Source: Phoronis ovalis (Eukaryota > Phoronida > Phoronidae). From it: a stretch of 11,314 nucleotides of DNA. Position numbers and translations under genes: made by a program. The stretch covers positions 6,749 to 18,062 of the forward strand of contig JAOXYB010018938.1 of assembly GCA_028565635.1 (NCBI GenBank), written 5' to 3'. The notes beneath the pieces were generated by a model, which was not told where the DNA came from, searched no databases, and saw nothing but the letters and a program-made list of their open reading frames with translations. This document shows, piece after piece, positions 1 to 10,500 of this stretch. Numbering within the stretch: the first letter of the stretch is position 1; every line of letters begins with the position of its first letter.

Positions 1-130
1 CATTACATAAACACTACAATACTGCATTAAATAGAAATGTGTGACATAGCATCAATTTTTATGAATGAATTCCTCTATCTCGACAGTAATATTATTTTTT
101 TTCTTCATATCAGTTTTGCATAAAACATAC

Positions 131-690
131 AGACTCCAATGCCTCCAGCAGGTGTTGATCATTCACTCACTCCAAAACACAATATCAGAGTCTCTTACTC
201 GACCTGATGATGCCTTCAGCTAGTGTTGTTCTTGACACGTCATTCTGATAACACAACACCAGATATTGTATATTACTCACCCAGCTGGCTTCAGCTGGTG
301 CTTGTTGTCATTCTCATAATATATTGTGTTGTACTTATCCTGAGGACTTAAGTGTGATCTGGTCCTCAACTCAAACATTTCACACACAACTACATCATAC
401 CTTTACTCACCCTGATGGGTTCAGCTGGTGTTGGTCATTGACACAAATCATTCTCATAATACATTCTTATACTTACCTGATGACTGAAGTGTGGTGTGGT
501 CCTCAACTCACACAGCACAAGATCAGACCTTTGCTCTTACTCACCGATGGCTTCAGCTTGTGTGGTCCCTAACTCAAACATTTCTCACAGCACAACGTCA
601 GACATTTTCTCATACTCACCCTGATGGCTTCAGCTGGCGTTGGTCCTTGACACAAATCATTCTCATAATACGACGTCAGATATTGTCTCT
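131..690. repeat. Minisatellite of about eight diverged units built from the PLCE exon-intron junction
   Basis: Read on the plus strand, units begin near 131, 197, 275, 333, 405, 471, 539 and 614, spaced 58-78 bp. The 614 unit overlaps the true 3' end of PLCE exon e and its donor. The A-type units (275, 405, 614) repeat the exon end on the minus strand (ATTATGAGAATGA...CCAGCTGAAGCC). The B-type units (333, 471, 539) are more diverged, but share the GGACCA...CATCAGG..GAGT end. Copies in the intron are non-coding; the 405 unit has an in-frame TGA. Donor-like GT is intact in the 275, 405, 471 and 539 units and lost in the 131, 197 and 333 units. Confidence 0.85.
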
Positions 691-1507
691 TCAACCATGT
701 AATTCTCTGATCGCGTTGTTTCTTTAATTTCAACATGGCAGCTACTAAACATTTCAACCCGCTCCACCATATTGAGACCACCGTTGAAGGCATTAAGAAT
801 TCAATGTATCTATTTTCAGCAAGATTTGTCCCATACATCAACTGAATACTCATAAAATGTTGCCCATCTCCATCAAGACTGTGGCGTCTACCAATACCAC
901 TCAAATCAATATTATCACAAACTGCCACGTCTTTAACAATGCTCAAATCAAGAAATCCCTCATCTAAGCCATCGTTATACAGCTCATCACAGGAATATTT
1001 CCCAAGTCCGAAAAAAGCCGAATTGGATTTTTCAAACTTCATGTTTATATCATTTGTCGAAAGGTTCCTCTGTGCCGCACTCCAAGGTGGCTTCATCCAT
1101 GTAAGCAAAGAATTATCGGTATCAAGAACTAAGTGACACACGGCTGATTTGTCCATGTCACAATGGATGACTGTACAGCCTTGATGCATACACTGCAAGT
1201 AATGCAAATCAATGGTAGCCATTTTAGCCGTTACTATAGTAATGCCATGATCATATCCTACTGCCTGAATAGGATTATAAGAATCAAGGTCAAGGTCATA
1301 ATCGCTTTCCTCCTCGGAAACATTTGATGGATGGATACAGAATGGCAATTTCTCATCGTCCATCTTGAAAAAGCGATTATTTCGATCTAAAAACAGTTGG
1401 ATATCGTCCAGCACGACATGAGCTTGACGCAGCTTCTCCACATTCAGCAGACCTCCGACTCCGATCCTTGTCATGAACCGATCTTCCCCATTGTAATCTG
1501 ATATGAA
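620..1507 (-). CDS. PLCE1: PLCE exon e: linker and PH domain
   Basis: The acceptor is ttacttttccag|TTCATATCA and the donor GCCATCAGG|GTGAGT, phase 0 at both ends, 296 codons. Exon residues 1-40 (FISDYNGEDRF, then VGGLLNVEKL and DDIQLFL) close the CDC25 region. Residues about 60-80 are acidic (SEEESDYDLDLDS). Residues 100-140 (LHYLQCMHQGCTVIH, LLTWMKPPW) look like PH strands 1-4. Residues 183-262 (EGFLDLSIVKDV, MSIQLMYG, NRYIEFLMP, IWWSGLKCLV) look like the remaining strands and the C-terminal PH helix. RDQRITWLKRQYLTSYYEND then leads toward the EF-hands. This exon fits PLCE better than other PLCs because of the CDC25 join and the long PH insert. If the donor is missed, a stop follows at 569-571, fifteen codons on. 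Confidence 0.92.
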
Positions 1508-4500
1508 CTGGAAAAGTAAACAATAAATTTTGTTAATTATTCGTATACAATTCGACATAACCTGGCTCCACAGATTAGCTTTGGTAGGGAAAATTTGATC
1601 TCGCATCCAACAATGAGCTTGAATATCCACAATGAACAATTATAGTCACAAAATCCATAAAAAAAACAACTTCTAGTCCCACGAGGAGAAACATATTTAA
1701 ATTATGTTAACAAACAAGTCTTCCACTTTCGCAAAATGAAAAAAAAAAAAATTCTCAATTCTGCAAAAGGGAGAACATAAAAATTTCAGTAAAAAAATAT
1801 TATTCTACAAACGTTTATAAGCGTGATAATAAAAAATAAACTAATGTGTGATCTGATTTAGTATCCAAAACAAAAACAGTAAAAATATAATTATTTTGAT
1901 AAAGCTACCTTTCTAATTATTCTGTTTGCACGATACTGTCTGTGATGCAAGCATTTATTTTCCATATTAACTTTCCAGCAATCATATTGCCAAGTGAAAA
2001 ATTGACATTTAGCAGGGCTCTATGATGAGTCGCAATATATAGTCGCAAAAAACACTTGTTAATACAATGCAAAATACTAACGTAAATACTAATAAAAAGG
2101 TGACCTTCAAATCACCCGGGAAATAATAACTTACAAAAGATTCGCTCGTAGAAAACTACGTACTTCAATATCCTCAAGAATCTTGTATCAGTAATTATTT
2201 AATCTGAACCTGACAAACATGTGCATAACCGGGAAGTTATGATTGCAAAATTACTCAAAATAAGTTTATTTGTTAAAAAGTAGCTGGCAATGACTGAGGT
2301 CAATAGCCTTTCTATCTGATTTATTCTACTATAATTATAAAGTGTTTTAATTGAAAACAGGTTCAATGTCCTTGCTGCTATAAAAAAAAACCCTTAAATT
2401 TCTATAGGTGATTTATTAAATAAATAGGCATTCTATTAAAAACCAGTCTAATAGAACATACATGTACATTAATTATAGAAACTGCCATGATTGCTTAAAG
2501 CATGAAACATATTCCATCACTGATTGATTACAAGAAACAAGTTATCTTTAGAAAAAAATACTCAAAATAAGTTTATTTGTTAACAAGAAAAAATAATTTT
2601 AAAAAATACAAAATTGAAATACTGACCTATATCTTCTGTTGTACAAGACAACTTTGCCAGCTTCTCATGTAAGAAGCATTTTTATAGCCACAATTTAGAT
2701 TTGTTTTAACAAAGATGGGCATAACGTATTATATCCTATCAGCACTACTGTTTAAACAAATAAATTATCCATGTTCCTGGGCACAGAAAGATATAGTTAT
2801 CACATATAACTATCGGCATTCTTGGATGAGCATTATAACATATCCTAGTTTCTGGACTTTATCTCTAGACATATGATAAGACGACCTGGATGTGTAACAT
2901 TACCTTGTGGGATAGTTTCTAGCAAAATGTGACGACCAGATGAATGACACTAGGGCTGATATTGCAGTTTGACCCATTACTTGCCCGTTCATCTTACTGT
3001 AATATATTTGCTACCACTTAGATTCAAAACTATTTTATACTAGAAAATTGCGGAATTATTGTTTGGGTTTAACGCTAGGGTCAGAAAAAGGGTCTGGGTT
3101 AAATGCTAGGAACCGTCACTGAGAAGTTGTTTAACATACAACTAAGCAGCGTGCACAGAGCATATGACATCGACAGTAGACGTAGTTTCAGGGAGAAAAA
3201 TTCACTGCATTCGTTTAGTAGTAGAGACAAAGAACATCATTATTGTTAGTTAATAAGCAATTTGTAAAATGCTTGGTGAACAATATTTAATATGATTTAA
3301 GAAAAAACAATAATCTATTTTTCTGAAAAAAATTATGCGAACAGCCATACTTTTAAATGTGTTGTTTTTTTATAAGATGCTTATTTTGACACTGCGAGGT
3401 AGGCACAGATTAGATCACAGTTAACAGTATGAGTAGATATAGCCTTTTGCAAAAGCAAGGGTCACTGCTACAGACCTTTGCATGATTTCTAAATGAGCTA
3501 GAATCAACCTCATTTTGGAATTTTCTATCAAATGTTAATAGTTCATTTTATGGGAAGGTTTTGATCTCAAAATGGGATAGACACAAAACATTATTTCACG
3601 CAATTTTGAGATTTTGACCTATGGACGACCTTTGGGTCGCAAGGTTGTCACTCGACTCTGTGGATGTCATACATCCAGAACTAACCATTCTTAAATTATA
3701 ACATACTTCTTCTATTAGTTAATTGAAAAGATGTCAATAAAAAAGTTCCCATTAATAACCAAAATCTCTTTGTACATGTAACTTGATACCATCAGTTTTG
3801 AACAGTTTCAGCAATTTTGACCTTTGACCTCTGGAAAAAATATTGACCTCAAAGTTAATAATGGTCTACCAAAGGGATGTTGCATCTCAAGTATCATATA
3901 TCTGGGGCAGTTACTTCATACAAAGTTTTGGGTAGGGGTTTGCAACACAGGCTTAAAAACTGGAACATCTCAACTATTCACCTGGTTTGCTTAACTTTTT
4001 TTGCTAAAAAACGTGATTGCTTATCAGATCCTCTGCGCTAATTTGATAAAAAAAATTGTATCCTCCCTGCTAATTTGGTAAAAACAAAAAAGGATTCACT
4101 GTCGTGGCACATCCCTACATAGATGGAACCCCGAGTACCCCCCTGGGAACCTGCATGGCCTCCAGTTATAGCTTGTAAAAATTGGAAGAAAGAAATTTAA
4201 AAAGAAAGAGAAAAACATAACCACTAGTCTTGCTGACTTATAGCAGTAATCATAATGATTCATTTTAAATGTACGGATTTGTTGACAATACATGAAAATT
4301 AGAAAATCTGCAATATACACTGTGTGTTCCTGATAAATTTCATAGATGAGCCTAATCAGCTATAAAAATGATGATTTCTAATGTTATGTACCAAAGGTAG
4401 CAAGCATAATATACCTACATTCTGATGAATAAGGAAGGTACATTACACACGTATACAAGATAAAATGCAAAATTTTGATATCAAATACGCAATAATGAAC

Positions 4501-7500
4501 AATGTTCTCTTCATTGTTATGTAGTTATACCCAGGTTTATGTCAATAAAAATAAATCTCAAATGTTAAACACTACTAGAAACTAGGTAATCCTTGATTGT
4601 ATTATCAAATAATTAATAAGCAACAGACAGGCAATAAAACACAAGTGACTTATGAAACTTCAGTCAAAGTCAAGGATATAAAAACATATGCCATACTCAT
4701 AAACAATAATTTATACATATTCAACAACTGACCATTTATATAAGATCTATGGTACGCTCAGATGATAACTATGCATGATTAGTGCAATAAGGTTAAATAT
4801 TGATGCCCTGAATAAGGATATATTTGTGGAGGTAACTGTGCTAATAATTCAAGTGTTCAAGGTCACTGCGACCCTATCTTGCAAGATTTTCATCTGAAGA
4901 TAATATTTTAAGCAAAACAAAGATGAGCAGTGAGAAATCGGCAGAGCAGTAACCGAAATCCAAAAATGCAGTATTATAAGAAAGGCACTCAATAGGTAAA
5001 CTTCCCAACAAACACTGCTGCTTCAACAGAAATTTAAAAGCTATTACAATGTTAAGATTGTGTTGCTTACAGTTAAGTGCAGCTTTCATAATGATACAAA
5101 TAAAAAGTTAATTCGAAATAATTATACTAATTTATGTACAAATATTCCACAATAGAGAGACACCGTATCCTGTACGTATTAACAAAGTTTACAAGGTGCT
5201 GAAGGTACCTGGTCACTCTCTGTTTTTTTTGTTTAGTAAATTAATTTTACAAGATTTTATTAGAAATATTGCTAAATATTTATTGAAATAGCAGCAACTC
5301 CTTAGACTAACATCCTGTCTTGGTTTATCTGCTGTACTATCTACCGATGTACTATGAACCTTTTTAATGGACCAGACAGAGTTTGATATCAGTTCATTTT
5401 ATACATTATTACGTATAATAAATTAACATAAAGAGAAAGCATGGCATCAAATATAGCAGCCTTTTTGCTGGTTGCGGCTACCTTTGGTAACTGTATGTTA
5501 GTAAAAGCTGCTGGTACATTGGGATCGACAGAAGACACCGCAGCAAAAATTCTCCTGATGGAAAAAACAATTGATGCTCTTAGAACACAAACACAGGACA
5601 CAACAAATATGCTACAAGCGATTCTGCCCCAATTGTTGGATTGCAAGGCAAAAGATGCTGTAATGCTGCAGAAGATAAAACTATTGGAAAACAATCTTCA
5701 AGAGCAATCTGATAATCAAGTCCAGCAACTTAAAAACCAAACTGCACGTGTAGGTGCCTTGGAAAAGCGAGCTACAGATACCGAACTGCGAGTTTCAAAT
5801 CTTGAAATTACGCATAAAAGCTTAAGTTCATCTCAACAGAGCCAAATTACTTTGGCTTACCAGAAATTACATGCTTTTTCTGTGAAGCAGGGAAACTTGG
5901 AGACATCAATTAAGGACACAGCAAATACGCTACAAGCAATTCAGCCTCAATTGTTGGATTGCAAGGCAAAAGATGCTGTAATGCTGCAGAAGATAAAATT
6001 ATTGGAAAATAACCTTCAACAGCAATCTGTTAATCAAGTCCAGCAACTTAAAAACCAAACCACACGTGTAGGTGCTTTGGAAAAGCGAGCTACAGATACC
6101 GAACTGCAAGTTTCAAATCTTGAAATTACGAATAAAAGCTTAAGTTCATCTCAACAGAGCCAAATTACTTTGGCTTACCAGAAATTACATGCTTTTTCTG
6201 TGAAGCAGGGAAACTTGGAGACATCAATTAAGGACACATCAAATACGCTACAAGCGATTCAGCCTCAATTGTTGGATTGCAAGGCAAAAGATGCTGTAAT
6301 GCTGCAGAAGATAAAATTATTAGAAAATAACCTTCAACAGCAATCTGTTAATCAAGTCCAGCAACTTAAAAACCAAACCTCACGTGCAGGTGCCTTGGAA
6401 AAGCGAGCTACAGATACAGAACTGCGAGTTTCAAATCTTGAAATTACAGATAAAAGCTTATATTCATCTCTACAGAGCCAAATTACTTTCGCTTATCAGC
6501 AATTGCATGATTTTTCCGTGAACCAGGGAAACTTGAAGACATCAATTAAGAATCAAGACAAGTCACTGAACACTCTTAAGGATGCAAGCACGACAGCCAA
6601 GGCAAAACAAGGCCTGTTGGAAAGACAGATTCAAAATACTGAATCCAAACAAAGTATTCTGTCCCAAACGGTAGCAAATCAAGACACCCAGCTTATCACA
6701 CTAAGTAAGGGATGTGCTACTTGCATGGTTTAAATTTCAATTTAGGTCTTTACAACTTTTATTAAATACAAAATAACTAATATGAAAGTTATAAGAATAT
6801 GTTTGGGTATCGATAAACTAGTATTTAATAATAATTAAGTCATTTGCATTCTGTGTTGATGTAAATTAACAAAAGTGGTATAATAATATAGATTCCCACA
6901 TGGCTTCACGGCTACAGACTAGGCTGTATTCACACTTCCACGCATCCTCACCATAACCTTATCAATACAGCACTATGCACTATATATACGAGGGAGTGTC
7001 GTAAAAGTCCAGTTGGGGAATTAGTAGTCTAGAAGTTTTAGGCATTAAAATTTCTAAAATACCTCATATCTTCTGCTAAAGATTTTGAATTGGCAAACTG
7101 ACTAGCAGCAGAGAGAAGTTTCTACAGTAACCAGTCTCCCCCTCAACAGACAGTGTTTTACAGTTATTTATTTTATATACATTATTTATTTAGTAAATAT
7201 AATTTTTCAGTCAACAAGACTACAAGAAATTACAAACAGTTTACTTGGAACCAGGCCTATGGCAAAAATGCTAAGTCGATCAAGGTAAAGCACCCTGTTT
7301 TATGTTTAACAAATTAATATAATGAATAAAGATTAAAATCCCTTACCAAAATATAAACTGAAGGAAAGATTAATAAATAATTTGTCAAATATAAGTAGGA
7401 TAATTCCTAGTTGTTGTTTAAACTAACGTACACCAGGTGGACACAAATAGGAAATGTTGAGATGTTCAGACTGTGTTGTAGCAATACAGTCATTTAAATA

Positions 7501-10500
7501 AGTTTTAACTTTATAAAGTCCATCTACGTTACGTTCTACAAACATATTGTGTTTAGGTTGAACTGCAAGTACATGTTATTATACGATACCGTAATTCCAC
7601 ATTCTCTATTTAATAGATAATTAGAGTAAAGACTCCACTAAAATTCACTGCTAAACCCCATTAGAAAAAAAGTGCTGAATTTAATTTTTGTTTTATTTAG
7701 AAGATATACTTTAACAAGAAGACAGCACATTCTGGCCTATCGCTGTCATTTTATGGAGTTCTTCGGTCATATGCTGCATTTGGTTATAAATGCAATCGTT
7801 GGTGGTTTGAACTGAATGGGGCTGAATGTGCCAACCCGGCCAAGATTGAAGGTCTAATCATATCAATCAACCCCCATAATTATTTCAGTTCTTCTGTTGG
7901 TAAGTAAATAATTGTACTAACTCAAGTAAATAATTATACTAAAATTTAACAATTGTACTAACTTAATGTTGAAGAGCACCATACAGAACAAACTACTCAA
8001 TATTTAAAACTTGGTAAGTAAAATAAAGTATGCATATAAACACACACTTTCGAAATACAGGTGCAAATTAATAAACACCTTGATAAGCATATCCATGGAA
8101 CATTTAGCATAAACTTTTTGAACTCTTTTTCAGTGTCTGGTATTTGTAATGGAATACCAGCTGGAACTATAAAAATTGCTTTCAAAGTGGGAGACTGTGG
8201 GGTGCTCATGAAGAACTCCCTTGGTGATGCTCACACTGGATTCAGCAACCTGGCTAATCGCATTGTTATAGAGGAAATTGGGATATAAAGTGCTTTGTCA
8301 TGTAAATGTTGCTAAAAATGCTGCTTATGAAAATTAGTAATTACATCCTATAAGTTACAATAAAACTGATTTGAGCACTTGTTGCTTTCATAGTAAATCT
8401 ACTTTTTAAAACTAGCTCATACTTAATAATTATATTTGAAATAACTGATGCAAGTTAAATAGAAAAAAATTGTAATAGGTCTCACCTCCAGTGCTTTCTT
8501 CTCATCAGCTGGTATCACCACAATGCTTGGCATGCCTGACATAATGCTTCGTAATTCTTGTAAAAAATGCCCAAAAAATGGAATAACTTTGCATTGTGGT
8601 AAATCTAATGCGCGTGATAATGCTTCCCGATATTCTGTCGTAGGTTCATGTGACATGAGAGCATTGGTAAGCTTATGCAGTATATCGAGTTCTTTATTTT
8701 TGATCGTTAACCAGAAAGGCTTCAACTTTTCTGATCTGAAAAATTTTTCGATTTTGTGCAAAACATATATGAGGACAATAGAACTGAAGCATTTCCAGTC
8801 TGTCTGAAATCTTACAAGATTTGAAACAGAAATAGAATTCAAATAAAAGTCAAGTTTATAAATGTACATTGTGCTGATCAGTGTACACTACTGTCTACGA
8901 AGTTTAAGAAAACGAAAAGACGTAAATTAATCAAAATGTGATTCTCTGATTGGCTTAAACAGCCTTGATACCATAGTTACCAAATAAACAAGTAAACGCA
9001 ATCTGATAGGTGATTCTCTGATTGGCTTAAACAGCCTTGATATCATAGTTACCAAATAAACAAGTAAACACAATCTGATATGTGATTCTCTGATTGGCTT
9101 AAACAGCCTTGATACCATAGTTACCAAATAAACAAGTAAACACAATCTGATAGGTGATTCTCTGATTGGCTTAAACAGCCTTGATACCATAGTTACCAAA
9201 TAGTAAACAAGTAAACGCAATGTGATAAGTGACCCAATGAAATGAAGAGATTATAATTATCCCACTTGTCTATGAATACACCAATCACAAAATGCAAAAC
9301 GCGTCAGATTATTATTTATAGTAAAAACAACTAATAGGCAGGTTAATACTTATGTTCATACAAGCGCATCTACACTTTCTTGCTTACTTACTTCAATCCA
9401 GCGATAATTTCCATTGCTCCCTGAAAGTTGCCGATATTCCAGCAGGATTGCGCGACTCGAAGGATGCAGGCAAGTACAGCCTTCCTGTCTTCATGGGTGG
9501 GCTGGGTAACTATGATTTGTGTCACCCAAGAGCTCACCTAAAATATATCATTATAAAGTTTTAAGGTTTAACTGTAGATTTGTTTGTACTTAAATATGTG
9601 TATGCAAGGGATAATTTAACAAAGATGTATAAATTACACAACGTTAATTTATGAATGCCATAACTTTAAATTTTGTGTTTGTAAAATGAAAATTGAACAT
9701 TTACAGATACGTGACAAAGAATTCTTAGAAAAGAGTTCAAATTTAAATGTTATTTAAGAGGTTTAACCTAGGGGAATGTATTTCACCCTACTACCATGAA
9801 AAACACATTTTTCGTACACCTATTAATGCTTATTCATATTTTGGACCACATAAAATCTTGTTTTTCGGTAATAAATTGAAATACCTTAATATATACCATT
9901 GTTAACATTTTTACCTCAACAAATCTTTGAATCAGATCATGAACAGTGGCCATGTTTTTTGGAATTCTTGACATATCAACCATTAAATGTCGGACATATT
10001 GCACAGGAGATGCCTGATTGAAGAGATCAAATTCTGTTCTGGAAAGCTCGAAAGCGACCTCTTCAGGGAAATGTAGGAGTTTTTGAAGACGGTTCAATTC
10101 TTCTGAGTAGATGTTACACGTGTTTAGTGATGGGTTCAGCGCTAATTGCCTCCGGCGAAATTCTAAAAAAAATTATCATTAAATTACATTGGAATTGATT
10201 GGAACAATACGATCCAAACAAGCAACACAGCTCAATATTTTAGCCAAAGAGTGTGCTGTACCACTTATTGTGTTTAAAACTGAGAATGGAACGTGCCATA
10301 ATCATTTATTAATAAATGCTATTAAAATGACATTAATATTACATTAAACAACTGTATAACATGGGGATCACTGTGCCTGTAAAAGAGGCAAGAACAATAT
10401 TACAGCCTAACTTAGATGTACCTATAAACCTTTTTCATAGTTTCAACACATATTTGCATGCACTTGGTGGCGCCACAGGCAGCAGAGCCATGAAAACACA

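Larger units (their letters stand above)
1508..5440. other. PLCE host intron, part 1; 5' flank of the nested gene
   Basis: This AT-rich non-coding stretch lies between the PLCE exon e acceptor and the nested gene start. I see no exon with matching splice sites in it, and PLCE exons d and e join directly in phase, so none is missing. It holds an A-run (1739-1750), a 25-bp repeat pair (2252-2276, 2559-2583), a short duplication near 3065-3110, a TGACCTTTGACCT motif, the repeat remnant at about 3925-4165 and a GGTCACTGCGACC near-palindrome (4862-4874). The nested gene promoter should lie near its right end, but no convincing TATA box was found. Confidence 0.7.

Noticed and set aside
569-619. C-terminal extension of the PLCE exon e frame
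   Set aside because: It follows a strong GTGAGT donor at a phase-0 boundary and lies in the repeat array. It is treated as intron unless retained.
324-727. Two overlapping plus-strand open frames
   Set aside because: They run through the minisatellite and the antisense of PLCE exon e. They lack domain similarity and their repeated peptides follow the repeat units.
939-1136. Plus-strand open frame antisense to PLCE exon e
   Set aside because: It is a shadow of a well-supported coding exon on the other strand.
1508-1639. N-terminal extension of the PLCE exon e frame with an ATG
   Set aside because: It precedes a clear acceptor (ttacttttccag), and the exon joins in phase with exon d. The extra residues look like translated intron.
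2793-2813. ATAGTTAT/ATAACTAT inverted repeat as a hairpin RNA or terminator
   Set aside because: The arms are only 8 bp of A/T-rich sequence in an AT-rich intron, easily due to chance.
4096-4320. Minus-strand 74-aa open frame
   Set aside because: It starts in intron sequence and ends in the repeat remnant, and its composition is typical of translated AT-rich non-coding DNA.
4874-5089. Minus-strand 71-aa open frame
   Set aside because: No recognisable domain and no splice sites that would fit PLCE, whose flanking exons already join in phase.
5389-5694. Minus-strand open frame antisense to the stalk exon
   Set aside because: It is a shadow of exon 1 of the CTHRC1-type gene.
5441-7284. Collagen Gly-X-Y repeats expected beside a CTHRC1 domain
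   Set aside because: I looked for them in exon 1 and the introns and found none; the stalk is coiled coil.
8061-8133. ATG at 8061 as the start of a 75-aa protein
   Set aside because: The frame upstream of 8134 is intron 3. The acceptor and phase link exon 4 to exon 3 of the CTHRC1 head.
7997-8209. Minus-strand frame over exon 4
   Set aside because: It is antisense to a well-supported exon and shows no domain.
8523-8807. Plus-strand frame antisense to PLCE exon d
   Set aside because: It is a shadow of the CDC25 exon.
8927-9220. 97-aa minus-strand protein with 24-residue repeats
   Set aside because: The repeat unit is 72 bp, a multiple of three, so an open frame persists by arithmetic. It lies in an intron.
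9352-9564. Plus-strand 70-aa frame
   Set aside because: It is antisense to PLCE exon c, which has CDC25 motifs and matching splice phases.
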